Source: a virus
Length of the DNA stretch: 63,900 nt
Virus record (IMG/VR): IMGVR_UViG_3300020469_000046
Coordinates: 1 to 63,900 of that record
Strand: one strand, 5' to 3'
Part shown: piece by piece, positions 23,574 to 32,858 of the stretch
Layout: each line of letters begins with the position of its first letter
How positions within the stretch are numbered: position 1 is the first letter of the stretch
Position numbers and translations under genes: made by a program
Notes under the pieces: model-generated
The model's database searches: none
Seen by the model: only the letters and a program-made list of their open reading frames with translations
What the model was told of the DNA's origin: nothing

Positions 23574-26500
23574 ATGACGGATAGCAATTCTTTAATTTGG
23601 CATGGACAGATAGTAGATGACCTCGTTTGGAAGGATAACGAAAACTCCAAAAAATGGGGAAATAGTGACGATGTTCAAGGATGGCACAAAAGATATAAAG
23701 TCAGAATTTTTTCTGAACATCCAAAATCAAAAGAAGAATTACCCGATAATTCACTTCCTTTGGTTGATGTAGTTTATCCAGTTACTGGAGGAAGTGGTCA
23801 TGCTGCGTCTTTCCAAACATCAAATTTAAGGAAGGGATCCTACGTTATTGGGGTATACGTAGAAGACCATCAACCAATAATCATTGGTACATATGGAAAT
23901 AGTGATCAAACACCACTATTATTTTCTAATCCACCAGAAGGATATATACCATTCTCTGGATTATATGATGAGAACGTTCCTTGGTATTCAATTCCCGGAG
24001 AAGGTCAAAACGGACAGGGAAATGTTTATGGAAGTCCTAATGAAGCTACAGGATTCTTAGGAACTAACTGGGAAAGTGTTAGTGATCTCAATATTAGAAA
24101 ACGAATACACAAGGAATCTCCGTTAAAATCAACACACAAATGTGCTCAAGGTAGTGGTGCAATTGGTGGTATGCAATTAGCGATCCTTGATATGATTACT
24201 GAAATTGAAGATATTAAAAAAAGAACTACAAGTTGGTATCATGGTGTTCAAGATTGGACAGATAATGATATAAAAAAGGCAATAGAAAAGGCATCCAAAG
24301 ATATTTCAAGAGAACTAAAAGATATAATTGAAGACATTCGTCAATTTATAACCGCAAAAGTAAATGATATCACCAAAGCATTACAAAGTTTAGTTCCACC
24401 TAATGAAAGACAAAAAAGTCAATCTGCAGTAGAAACAGTCTTAGATCTAATAAATTGTTTATTTGATAAAGTTGTCAATGCACTTATTAGTATGGTTGTC
24501 GATATGTTATTATCGATAGTTGATCGTTTTATAAATGCTCCTCTAGCTGCTATAGAAACACTTGGTCAAACATTAATAGGAAATGTATTTGGATATATTC
24601 TAGGAAGTATTGATAAAATTATGGCACCATTGGAAGCAATATTTGGTGCTACCGGACTTATATCCTCAGTATCAGGATCAGTATTAAGTTTTCTTGGAGA
24701 AATATTAGGATTCCTATCATGCCAAAATGATTCAAATTGTCCAGAGGTAACTAAATGGAGTATGGGTGGAGGAAATGGAACAAGAACAGAAAATTTCTCA
24801 TCAGATATTAATTCAATTTTAAATAAGGTACAAGAGATTGGTAATCAAGTTGCAGCACTTGGAGATCCTGATACATTTTCATTTGATCTTGATTTTTCAG
24901 GAGCGGTTGCTGATAGTATAGCTCAACATAATGTTGGTCCTATACTCTGTGGTCCTCCAACAGTTGAATTCTTTGGTGGTGGAGGAGGAAGTGGTGCTCA
25001 AGGAAATGCTATTGTAAGTACAACTGGAGAGATTCTTGGAATTGATATGGTTTCCTTTGGAAGTGGATATACAAAAGCACCCATTGCAAAAATTGTAGAT
25101 TCTTGTGGAAGAGGTCAAGGTGCAATACTTCTTCCAATTATAGGATCAAATCAAGGTGGTGGATTTGTAAACAAAGAACCAGTTTCAATTAGTAAAGATC
25201 CCAATTTTGAAGATAATCCATCGATCACACTTAGTGGTGGAGATAAAGAAATTATTACTGTAACTAATACTACTTTTATAAACACAGCATCAACTATAAA
25301 AGCACATTGGGAATTAACTGCACCAAGACAAGTGAACCTAGTAGTCACTGGAGAAGGAAATGCTAAAATTAGAATAGATATGAAAGTTGATGATGATCCT
25401 GACGATTATGGGTCATCATATAGAGACGCATTTATTCAAGGAACTGGTATTGATTTTAATTTTGGGGATGGACAAGAAGATGATTTTGATGAAGATAACT
25501 TTACACCTGGAACTTATAAATTCAAAATAACTGAACTTATAATGGATCTAATCTTAGAAAAAAGTGATAAAAAAATTAAACTAAGAGATACCGATGGACA
25601 GGATACTAACGCATCATTTGAAATTACTCAAATAACACAAGGTTCTTATCTTAAAGAAACTAAAGTACCTGAAACTGAAGTAGTTACAACTCCGTTAGAA
25701 GTACGTGACAATTTAACTCCTTTTGAACCAACTAAAATTCTTGAAGACTATGATTATCCTAGAGATGATCGAGGTTTGACAAGTGGAAATCCCTGTGCTG
25801 CAACTACAAACCTCAGTGTTGTGTCTTCATATGAATTATATGAAAACTATGAATTGATAACTACAAGAGAATCTGGTTTTTATCCAAAAGTTAATGGTGA
25901 GTGGGCATATCATAATTATGGAGGTAATGCTAATCTTTGGTCTGGAGAAAATGATTTTATTGAAAAACTAGTTAATTTAGAAGGTGGTAGTGGTTATGGA
26001 TTGCAAGTTTTAGTAAGATTGGAAGCACTTCTTGGCAGAGGTGGAAACCCAAATAATACTCAGTATAAAATTATATCGATAAGAAATCATGGTATTGGAT
26101 ATCAAGTTGGTGATATATTAAGATTTCCAAATATTGATGATAGACCCACTAAAAATATGGGTGATGTATTTAAAATTACTGGTTTAAAATCTATTGAATC
26201 TTTCAATGGTAGTGAATCAGTAGAAACTGAATCTGTTGAAGTGTTAGCTGGCGGAGGTATGCTAAGTTTCAGTATCTATTCTAATTATGAGATAGTTGAA
26301 CCAACAGGTTTCTATGACCGAGAGTTGGGTGAACCAGCTTATCATGTTTGGGGTGGTAGAGCAGAAGCATGGGGAGAACTTGATGATACTATTGTATTAG
26401 AAGTTAAACCTGTAGGTGGTAGTGGAAAGGATATGGTTCTTACGATGAGATTTAGTGCTTATCCTGGATTAGCAGGAAATCCAAATAATACCATGTATGC

Positions 26501-27824
26501 AATCATAGAAATTACTAATCCAGGAACTGGATATAAAGTAGGAGAAACATTGTCAGTTCCAGATGTTAGTTTTTCAACTACTCCAGGATTTGATTTAAGT
26601 GAAGAGGCTATTTTTATTGGAGATACAAAAAAATTTAGTGAAATGGGTCAAATAATTAGAGTTGATAGTGTGACTGATCCATTATTTGAAGATCGTATTA
26701 TAGAGCAAGAAATTATTCCTACAGATCCATCAACTGTAAATGAAAATAATACTGGAATTGGAATAACCTTTGGTGGAGGAAGTGACGTTGTATGTCCTCC
26801 AAACTTAATCATAGATACTTTTAATGATACCTGTAACAAAGAAATTAAAGATGAGCGTTCACTAGGTGTTACTCAAGTTATTGTTATTCAACCAGGAGTT
26901 GGTTATACTAATTTTCCTGATGGTTCTTTAGGAGGATCGGGAAGAGTCTGGGCAAATCCAGAAGATACAGTTGTACAAAGGATTGATGGACGATGGGATA
27001 TTCCATATCCACCAGATGTTCAACTCCCAGAAAATTTAACTTTATGTGATAAAATATATCCCCCAGGTGATCCACCACCTCCAGGTGATCCAGGTGATCC
27101 TGGAGAACCAGGTGATCCAATTATTCCTGATTCTCCTGGAGGTCCAGGCGATCCTGGTCCAGGAGATCCACCTGGACCATTTCCAGGAGATCCAGGTGGA
27201 GATGATCCTCCGCCAGGTGAACCAGGTGACCCTGGAGAACCAGTTGGTCCCATAATTCCACCTCCACCACCTCCAGTAGAGGAAGAGATTAATATAATAG
27301 GAATTCCAAATTATCCTACAATTGGAATTTCAACATATGATACAATTTTATATCTTTGTGATGTTTATATTGAAAATGGTGGAGTAAATTATTCACAGGG
27401 AGATACTATAGAAATAATTCCTGACTTTGGTGCTTCTGCAGAACCAATTATTTCAGATACAGGTGTTTTACTAGGAGTAACTATTTTAGATGGAGGGGAG
27501 GGATTTACTACAAGACCTATCTTGACATTAAAAAGTACTACAGGTTATAATGCAGTTATGGTTCCAGTATTCTGTATAGACAGAATTGGTGATGCACCAG
27601 AACCAGAACTACCTCCACCTATAGACATAGTATCAGTAATTGATTGTGTCGGAAAACCATTAACAGGACTTGGAAGAGAACCAAAAGTTGAATCTCCTCT
27701 AGTAGAAGACTCTCCTCCACAGACAAATAACGTGGAACAAAGTAACAGACAAGGTGGTATTCCAAAAGAAGTAATAGAAGTAATTGATTGTGTAGGAAAA
27801 CATCCATTAAAGGACAATACGTAA
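23574..27824 (+). CDS. gp5-like baseplate spike protein without lysozyme, with GDP/GEP repeat linker
   Basis: A 1416-residue protein. Residues 1-130 form a gp5/VgrG-like OB domain (WHGQIVDDLVW, WHKRYKVRIFSEHP, LVDVVYPVTGGSGHAASFQ, GSYVIGVYVEDHQPIIIGTYG). The T4 lysozyme insertion is absent. A helical/hydrophobic region follows (about 200-390). Then come repeated GSGY-type beta modules, including an internal duplication (YENYELI...GNPNNTQY and YSNYEIV...GNPNNTMY, near 755-990). A collagen-like linker rich in GDP/GEP lies near 1160-1235, and DCVGKPL/DCVGKHPL end repeats close the protein. It should tip the hub and pierce the envelope together with the next protein. Confidence 0.65.
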   Translation: MTDSNSLIWHGQIVDDLVWKDNENSKKWGNSDDVQGWHKRYKVRIFSEHPKSKEELPDNSLPLVDVVYPVTGGSGHAASFQTSNLRKGSYVIGVYVEDHQPIIIGTYGNSDQTPLLFSNPPEGYIPFSGLYDENVPWYSIPGEGQNGQGNVYGSPNEATGFLGTNWESVSDLNIRKRIHKESPLKSTHKCAQGSGAIGGMQLAILDMITEIEDIKKRTTSWYHGVQDWTDNDIKKAIEKASKDISRELKDIIEDIRQFITAKVNDITKALQSLVPPNERQKSQSAVETVLDLINCLFDKVVNALISMVVDMLLSIVDRFINAPLAAIETLGQTLIGNVFGYILGSIDKIMAPLEAIFGATGLISSVSGSVLSFLGEILGFLSCQNDSNCPEVTKWSMGGGNGTRTENFSSDINSILNKVQEIGNQVAALGDPDTFSFDLDFSGAVADSIAQHNVGPILCGPPTVEFFGGGGGSGAQGNAIVSTTGEILGIDMVSFGSGYTKAPIAKIVDSCGRGQGAILLPIIGSNQGGGFVNKEPVSISKDPNFEDNPSITLSGGDKEIITVTNTTFINTASTIKAHWELTAPRQVNLVVTGEGNAKIRIDMKVDDDPDDYGSSYRDAFIQGTGIDFNFGDGQEDDFDEDNFTPGTYKFKITELIMDLILEKSDKKIKLRDTDGQDTNASFEITQITQGSYLKETKVPETEVVTTPLEVRDNLTPFEPTKILEDYDYPRDDRGLTSGNPCAATTNLSVVSSYELYENYELITTRESGFYPKVNGEWAYHNYGGNANLWSGENDFIEKLVNLEGGSGYGLQVLVRLEALLGRGGNPNNTQYKIISIRNHGIGYQVGDILRFPNIDDRPTKNMGDVFKITGLKSIESFNGSESVETESVEVLAGGGMLSFSIYSNYEIVEPTGFYDRELGEPAYHVWGGRAEAWGELDDTIVLEVKPVGGSGKDMVLTMRFSAYPGLAGNPNNTMYAIIEITNPGTGYKVGETLSVPDVSFSTTPGFDLSEEAIFIGDTKKFSEMGQIIRVDSVTDPLFEDRIIEQEIIPTDPSTVNENNTGIGITFGGGSDVVCPPNLIIDTFNDTCNKEIKDERSLGVTQVIVIQPGVGYTNFPDGSLGGSGRVWANPEDTVVQRIDGRWDIPYPPDVQLPENLTLCDKIYPPGDPPPPGDPGDPGEPGDPIIPDSPGGPGDPGPGDPPGPFPGDPGGDDPPPGEPGDPGEPVGPIIPPPPPPVEEEINIIGIPNYPTIGISTYDTILYLCDVYIENGGVNYSQGDTIEIIPDFGASAEPIISDTGVLLGVTILDGGEGFTTRPILTLKSTTGYNAVMVPVFCIDRIGDAPEPELPPPIDIVSVIDCVGKPLTGLGREPKVESPLVEDSPPQTNNVEQSNRQGGIPKEVIEVIDCVGKHPLKDNT

Positions 27825-27825
27825 C

Positions 27826-28407
27826 ATGCAAAATTTTCACACTATAAGATATGGAAATAAGGATGGTGAATTAAAGTTTGGTCACGTTCATAGCGATCAA
27901 CAGATGTCATCATTTTTAATAAGAAGTGGTCATGATGATCGTCATTTTATGACTATGGATTGTACTGGAAGTAAACCTGAAGGTAGAAAAGGTGGAACTT
28001 TAAACTCTTGTCCAGGATCTTTTCAAATAAAATGTGGTGATGATGTTGATGATAATATTCCTGCCCTTTTTATTGAAGCAGTAAATGGAGATATTGTTTT
28101 AAAAGCTAGTCGCGGAAGAATCCGCATGGAAGCAGAAAATATTGACATGATTGCTTCTGGTTCTGGAGGTGGAATTGGAAATATACACATGACTGCTAAT
28201 GAAAATGTTGACATAAAATGTAAAAATTTTGATTTTACTGCACGTTCTTTAGGAAAAGTTATATCTAATGGGGCATTAAAAATTACAGGAGACACAGTAT
28301 TAAATATATACGGAAGTATAATTGATGCAGCATCAGCGGCATCAAAAATTAAAAAATCCAAGGCTGGTCCATGGACAACAGAAACTGAGAACAATTCTTT
28401 AATTTAA
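27826..28407 (+). CDS. needle-like baseplate spike beta-helix protein
   Basis: A 193-residue protein. After a short N-terminal domain (FHTIRYGNKDGELKFGHVHS) it has repeated short strands (NGDIVLKASRGRIRMEAENIDMIA, GNIHMTANENVDIKCKNFDF, GALKITGDTVLNIYG) like the gp5 C-terminal triple-stranded beta-helix and VgrG tips. It starts 1 base after the gp5-like stop. The probable division of labour is OB domain in gp5-like and needle here; this is inference from order and repeats. Confidence 0.6.
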   Translation: MQNFHTIRYGNKDGELKFGHVHSDQQMSSFLIRSGHDDRHFMTMDCTGSKPEGRKGGTLNSCPGSFQIKCGDDVDDNIPALFIEAVNGDIVLKASRGRIRMEAENIDMIASGSGGGIGNIHMTANENVDIKCKNFDFTARSLGKVISNGALKITGDTVLNIYGSIIDAASAASKIKKSKAGPWTTETENNSLI

Positions 28408-28413
28408 AAGGTT

Positions 28414-29211
28414 ATGACACTTAAAACTGATGACTTTTATGTAGGAAAACGTTTGTTTGTTGGTGAAGGATTTCCGATTGGATTAGGAATTGGTCCTGCT
28501 GAAGCAAGAGGTTCTGCATATTTTGAAGGACCTACAATTACTGGGGAACCATTAATGTTTCCGGTTCCTCAGGCAACTACAATGATTGGTCCAAACAGAA
28601 ATAGTGAGATAATTCCTCCTATAATTTTTGGAGCAATTTCTGGTTTTAATTTTTCACCATACTCATTATCGGTTGTGGGTGATGCATGTATTTTTGATAA
28701 TTTGACCGCTAATGGCATGATTAATGTAGGAACTCACGTTCTTGCACAAGGAGAAGTAATTTCAAGAACATTAGGAGGACAACACATCCTCTCAATGAAA
28801 AAGAATTTTGATATTCCTCATCCAAAAAAAGAAAATTGGAGACTGAGACATACTTGCCCAGAAGGACCTTCTAATGATGTATATCATAGAGGTAAAATAA
28901 ATAATAAAAATCACATAGATCTCCCTGATTATTGGGAGACTTTTGTTGATATAGACTCCATTACAGTAAATATAACTCCCATTGGAAGTTGTCAAACTAT
29001 TTTTGTAGAAAAGATAGAAGATAATAAAGTTTACTTAAATTCAAATTCTGAAGAACCAATTAGTTGTTACTATCATATCTTTGCAGAAAGAAGTGATGGT
29101 GAAAAACTAATCCCAGAATATGAAGGAGAAACTCCAAATGACTACCCAGGTAACAACGATGAGTATTCCGTTGTTGGTTGGGATTATGACAATAGTAGAG
29201 GTATAAAATGA
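28414..29211 (+). CDS. virion structural protein, paralog 1
   Basis: A 265-residue protein. The C-terminal half contains FDIPHPKKENWRLRHTCPEGP, DLPDYWETFVD, VNITPIGSCQTIFVEKI, YYHIFAERSDGEKLIPEYEGE and a DYPG-N-x-x-Y ending. The next gene has the same series of blocks, so they are tandem paralogs. The PHP-K-x-x-WRLRH-x-C-x-EGP domain is one I associate with cyanophage virion proteins, probably fibre-linked. The first half (FEGPTITGEPL...) differs. No enzymatic role is evident. Confidence 0.6.
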   Translation: MTLKTDDFYVGKRLFVGEGFPIGLGIGPAEARGSAYFEGPTITGEPLMFPVPQATTMIGPNRNSEIIPPIIFGAISGFNFSPYSLSVVGDACIFDNLTANGMINVGTHVLAQGEVISRTLGGQHILSMKKNFDIPHPKKENWRLRHTCPEGPSNDVYHRGKINNKNHIDLPDYWETFVDIDSITVNITPIGSCQTIFVEKIEDNKVYLNSNSEEPISCYYHIFAERSDGEKLIPEYEGETPNDYPGNNDEYSVVGWDYDNSRGIK

Positions 29212-29996
29212 CACAAGAATTTCCGGGTTATAATGAAGAAGAACTTCTAAAAATTCCTGTAGATCCAGTAACTGGAGAAAGAATAGATGTTGGTAAAACT
29301 CTTGAACCAAGAGAAATTGGAAGTAAAAATTGTGATGCTAAAGTAATTGGAGGACAACCACACTATAGATATGATTATGTGCCAAAACCACAAAATGATG
29401 ATAACGATATAGATGAGGAACTTAAGAAAATACTGAAGGATGAATGTACACCTTTTTATTACTATAATGTAAAATTTGGCAATGTCTCAACTGAACAAGA
29501 AGTGATATCAAATAATGGTATGCATCAACTGTCTAATAAAAAAAACTTACCATTTGATATGCCTCATCCTAATAAAAAAGGATGGAGACTAAGGCATGTT
29601 TGTATTGAAGGACCAGAGATTGCAGTATATTGTAGAGGAAAAGTTCCAGAAGATGGAATAATTAACCTACCAAGTTATTGGGAAGGATTAATTAATCCAG
29701 AGGATATGACAATTAATATTACACCAATGGGGCATTGGCAAGAGTTATTTGTCAAGGAAGTTAGATGGGGTAAACAAGTAGTTGTTAGAAACAATGCTGG
29801 TGGTTCCATCAATGCAAATTATCATATTGTTGCTCGTAGATTAGATGATGATCTTATCGTAGAATATGAAGGAGAAAATTATACAGATTATCCTGGAGGA
29901 AACGAAGGATATTCATTTAACTATGAACATAACTATGTTGAAGGTTTAATTAAGGACACTGTAGAAAAAACCATTAGAAGTATAAAGGAGAAGTGA
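29208..29996 (+). CDS. virion structural protein, paralog 2
   Basis: A 262-residue protein that overlaps paralog 1 by 4 bases. Shared blocks: FDMPHPNKKGWRLRHVCIEGPE near 120-140, NLPSYWEGLINPEDMTINITPMG, YHIVARRLDDDLIVEYEGENYTDYPGGN. The N-terminal region is different (PGYNEEELLKIPVDPVTGE). It may form hetero-oligomers with paralog 1. Function inferred from context only. Confidence 0.6.
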   Translation: MTQEFPGYNEEELLKIPVDPVTGERIDVGKTLEPREIGSKNCDAKVIGGQPHYRYDYVPKPQNDDNDIDEELKKILKDECTPFYYYNVKFGNVSTEQEVISNNGMHQLSNKKNLPFDMPHPNKKGWRLRHVCIEGPEIAVYCRGKVPEDGIINLPSYWEGLINPEDMTINITPMGHWQELFVKEVRWGKQVVVRNNAGGSINANYHIVARRLDDDLIVEYEGENYTDYPGGNEGYSFNYEHNYVEGLIKDTVEKTIRSIKEK

Positions 29997-29997
29997 T

Positions 29998-30873
29998 ATG
30001 GGAGTTAATTTTCCATTTGCAGGACTACCTGAACAATTTACACATACTGGAATAGCAACTGTCTTCCAGGGAGATATCAATCGAAATCAAGCATTAACTG
30101 TTGAAAATGGTGCTAATATCATTGGAGTTCTAACTGCAACATCCTTTAAAGGTTCTGGTGCTTCTCTTACTACACTTAATGCATCCAGACTTTCTTCTGG
30201 AACTATACCAGGTGCTAGATTTCCTGCAACACTACCTACTGCTAGTGGTGCTAACTTAACCAACTTAGATGCATCGGATCTTGCTTCTGGAACTATTCCT
30301 GATGCTAGATTTCCAGCAGTACTTCCAGCAATCAGTGGTGCTAACTTAACTGACCTTCCAGGCGGCAGCGGTGGACAAGGAAATGGTGCTCAAGGAACAC
30401 AAGGTATTCAAGGAGCACGAGGGCCTACTGGAGGTCTTCAAGGAGCACAAGGACAAAGTATCCAGGGTATTCAAGGTATCCAGGGTATTCAAGGTATCAC
30501 GGGTATTCAAGGTATCCAGGGTCTCCAAGGTATCTTAGGTGTTCAAGGATCTAGTGGAGGTAGTGGTCTTCCTCAGAATAATAAAGAGGGTGATTCATCT
30601 CCATACACATTAGTTGCATCAGATTCTGGAAAACACATTGTAATTGATACTGATGGGATAAATCTTAATAATAATATTTTTACTACTGGTGAAACTGTTA
30701 CTATCTTTAACGACTCCGCAACTACACAGATGTTAAATGTTGCTAATGGTGTTACTGTAATAAGAGCTTCTCTTGGTGATACTGGTAATAGAGGATTGAA
30801 TCAATATTCTCTTGTAACTTTACTTTGTATCGGTTCTAATAAGTATGTAATTACTGGTGCAGGATTGACATAA
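29998..30873 (+). CDS. collagen-like fibre protein
   Basis: A 291-residue protein with a strong AGGAGA site before the ATG. Residues 40-120 contain two near repeats (ASRLSSGTIPGARFPATLP / ASDLASGTIPDARFPAVLP), a common fibre motif. Residues about 122-185 are Gly-x-Gln collagen-like repeats (GIQGIQG type), followed by a compact C-terminal domain with SDSGKHIVIDTDGINLN. It likely forms a short trimeric fibre. Its last base overlaps the alpha/beta hydrolase start. Confidence 0.75.
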   Translation: MGVNFPFAGLPEQFTHTGIATVFQGDINRNQALTVENGANIIGVLTATSFKGSGASLTTLNASRLSSGTIPGARFPATLPTASGANLTNLDASDLASGTIPDARFPAVLPAISGANLTDLPGGSGGQGNGAQGTQGIQGARGPTGGLQGAQGQSIQGIQGIQGIQGITGIQGIQGLQGILGVQGSSGGSGLPQNNKEGDSSPYTLVASDSGKHIVIDTDGINLNNNIFTTGETVTIFNDSATTQMLNVANGVTVIRASLGDTGNRGLNQYSLVTLLCIGSNKYVITGAGLT

Positions 30874-31889
30874 TGTCTATTTCTATTATTGCAGCGAATA
30901 CAAATAGTCAGGTTGCTATCGGATATAGTTTTGTTTCTCATTTAAATAGATTTGATCAACTTCTCCCACAAATATCATTAAATCTTCATCACTTTAGTGA
31001 AGGTTCTGCTGCTTCCAGACCTGTTGTATTTGTTATTCATGGAGGAGGTTGGTATCAAGGAGATAAAACTCGGTTTGATTCACATAAACCAAGATTTTTT
31101 AATTCCTTGGGTATGATATATGTAAGTATTAATTATAGATTAGCAAGACCACCTCTAACTAATAATTCTCCTTACAACAATAGTTATGATCCAAATAGAG
31201 TTAGATTTCCTATCCCTGTTCAGGATTGTGCATATGCTTTAAAGTGGGTTAGTGATAATATTTCAGATTATGGAGGAGATCCAAATAATATAACTTTACT
31301 TGGACACAGTTCAGGAGGACACCTTGCTTTGTTATTAGCAACAAATACTACTTATATTAATACAGCTGGAGTAAATATTAATTCAATTAAATCTTGTATA
31401 TCATTAGATACAGCATTTTATAATATTAAAGATATCGTAGATAATAAAAGTACTGCAGATTCAACAGAAGGAGGTAACTCCGCACTACTTTGCGAAAATG
31501 CTTTTGGAATTGAATATAAAGCGTCCAGAGTTATAAATGACTTCTCTAGTGTTGCAGAAGAAACTGCTGCATACAATGCGGGATCTCCAGATGAACATAT
31601 ATCATCTGGAATAGTACCTAGTTTTTTAATCTGCATTCAAGGTAGTGCTTCTAGAATCCAGAAAGCCCGCAACTTTGTAAGTTCTTTAGGTGCAGTTGGT
31701 ATAGGAACATCAATAGGCATATACTTAAGTACATATGATCACGAAGAGATGCAAAGTCATATAGGTAATCCTTTAACTATTCCAGTGGGCAATTCATTAC
31801 CTACTGCTGCAGAAATAGAACAAGGAGCTGCAGACGTAGACATAAGTACATTAATTTCTAGGTATCTAACTCAAATAGGTATTATATAA
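30873..31889 (+). CDS. alpha/beta hydrolase (esterase-like) in tail fibre region
   Basis: A 338-residue protein. VFVIHGGGWYQGDKTRFD near 50-67 gives the HGGGW oxyanion motif and ITLLGHSSGGHLALLLAT near 143-160 the nucleophile elbow GHSSG. DHEE near 290 is the likely catalytic His. This is the BD-FAE/hormone-sensitive-lipase-like class, which splits small esters. No signal peptide is clear; the first 40 residues may attach it to a fibre. It is translationally coupled to a collagen-like fibre gene, which suggests a virion-borne deacetylase of host surface sugars. A cytoplasmic role is the alternative. Confidence 0.75.
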   Translation: MSISIIAANTNSQVAIGYSFVSHLNRFDQLLPQISLNLHHFSEGSAASRPVVFVIHGGGWYQGDKTRFDSHKPRFFNSLGMIYVSINYRLARPPLTNNSPYNNSYDPNRVRFPIPVQDCAYALKWVSDNISDYGGDPNNITLLGHSSGGHLALLLATNTTYINTAGVNINSIKSCISLDTAFYNIKDIVDNKSTADSTEGGNSALLCENAFGIEYKASRVINDFSSVAEETAAYNAGSPDEHISSGIVPSFLICIQGSASRIQKARNFVSSLGAVGIGTSIGIYLSTYDHEEMQSHIGNPLTIPVGNSLPTAAEIEQGAADVDISTLISRYLTQIGII

Positions 31890-31900
31890 GCATATGCCAG

Positions 31901-31929
31901 TTGACAGGCGTTTGTTCGTGTGTTATGGT
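31901..31929 (+). promoter_or_regulatory. sigma-70-like promoter of an early island
   Basis: TTGACA (31901-31906), 17 bases, TATGGT (31924-31929), starting 12 bases after the hydrolase stop. It is the same arrangement as before gp32 and lies inside an otherwise late-type region. Confidence 0.65.
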
Positions 31930-31953
31930 GTAGAGGTACTTCAACTTATCTAG

Positions 31954-32130
31954 ATGACAAACGAATATTTGACACGTTGTGTTGTGAATCCGATCAACCG
32001 ATCTGTCAACATCTATTCAAACGAAGGAAATCACAAAACTATCAATTGCGAAACAATAGATGAGTTTATTAACATTCTTGGTGTGATTCGCAACTTAGTT
32101 TCTGAAGACGAACTTGTATTTACAGACTAA
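31954..32130 (+). CDS. small hypothetical protein (58 aa)
   Basis: 58 residues (MTNEYLTRCVVNPINRSVNI..., ending EDELVFTD), beta then helix in pattern. It starts 25 bases after the -10 box and overlaps the next start by one base (TAATG). First gene of the small island. No family is recognised. Confidence 0.6.
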   Translation: MTNEYLTRCVVNPINRSVNIYSNEGNHKTINCETIDEFINILGVIRNLVSEDELVFTD

Positions 32131-32348
32131 TGTCATTCATCAAACACAATCTTTCCGAACTTGTAGAAAAAAGAGTGAAAACTAATCCAGAAAATGTTCA
32201 AGAAGCAAATCAAGGTTTGTTTCATGCAAAGATGACTCTACCTGCTGCAGCAAAACATTGTGGAATGACTGAAAAAGAAATGAAACTAACTTTTTGGGAG
32301 TTTCTAAAATATCATCCTATAGAATACGATCCAAATAATAAGGAATGA
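32130..32348 (+). CDS. small hypothetical protein with HTH-like segment
   Basis: 72 residues. MTLPAAAKHCGMTEKEMKLTFW near 36-57 looks like a helix-turn-helix (AAxxCGMTEKEM), so DNA binding is possible. It is coupled to the previous ORF. No family name is offered. Confidence 0.5.
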   Translation: MSFIKHNLSELVEKRVKTNPENVQEANQGLFHAKMTLPAAAKHCGMTEKEMKLTFWEFLKYHPIEYDPNNKE

Positions 32349-32388
32349 TATAACTAGTCTATATAATAAAATTGCATTCTTATGAGTT

Positions 32389-32664
32389 ATGGAATATCAA
32401 TACGAAATTTCATGCCGATATTGTTGGTATAACAACAGATCACAACTAGTAAGAATGTATTTTATAGAAGGTACTCCATTCACATTTGATGATGTTCCTG
32501 ACGCATTTTATGATGATCAAGAAATTTTAGATTTAGCGGACTGTATGGATTCTTATGAAATAGAAGATATTTACAGATCATCAGACTATCTAATTGCAGA
32601 ACAGTGTCATCCCATTTTATTTGAATTAAGATTAAGAAATCCAGAACTATTACCTATTGACTGA
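32389..32664 (+). CDS. small acidic hypothetical protein
   Basis: 91 residues with CRYCWYNNRSQLVRMYFIEGTP near the start and many Asp/Glu after it. A TATAAT-like box at 32362-32367 lies upstream but lacks a clear -35. It shares its last base with the next start. No family is recognised. Confidence 0.55.
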   Translation: MEYQYEISCRYCWYNNRSQLVRMYFIEGTPFTFDDVPDAFYDDQEILDLADCMDSYEIEDIYRSSDYLIAEQCHPILFELRLRNPELLPID

Positions 32665-32852
32665 TGAAAATTAACCTTTGGTATTCTAAAAGTATGCAAA
32701 ATTGGAGATGGACATTATCTGAAGAATTTAGAAATGGTGTAACTAAAATAGAACAACATTCTGGACAAAGGCCAATCTTAAGAGATGCTATGAATGATGT
32801 TGCTAACACCGTAGAACATATATTAGAAAACCATGACAAAGATAAGCATTAA
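32664..32852 (+). CDS. small hypothetical protein
   Basis: 62 residues (MKINLWYSKSMQNWRWTLSEE..., ending NHDKDKH). It follows in a TGATG overlap with the previous gene and lies 6 bases before the Mom-like gene. No family is recognised. Confidence 0.5.
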   Translation: MKINLWYSKSMQNWRWTLSEEFRNGVTKIEQHSGQRPILRDAMNDVANTVEHILENHDKDKH

Positions 32853-32858
32853 TGCTCA

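Noticed and set aside
27020-27255. Frames opposite and beside the GDP/GEP linker (PGSPGSPGG-type on the minus strand)
   Set aside because: They mirror the proline-glycine repeat of the gp5-like gene and have no start signals.
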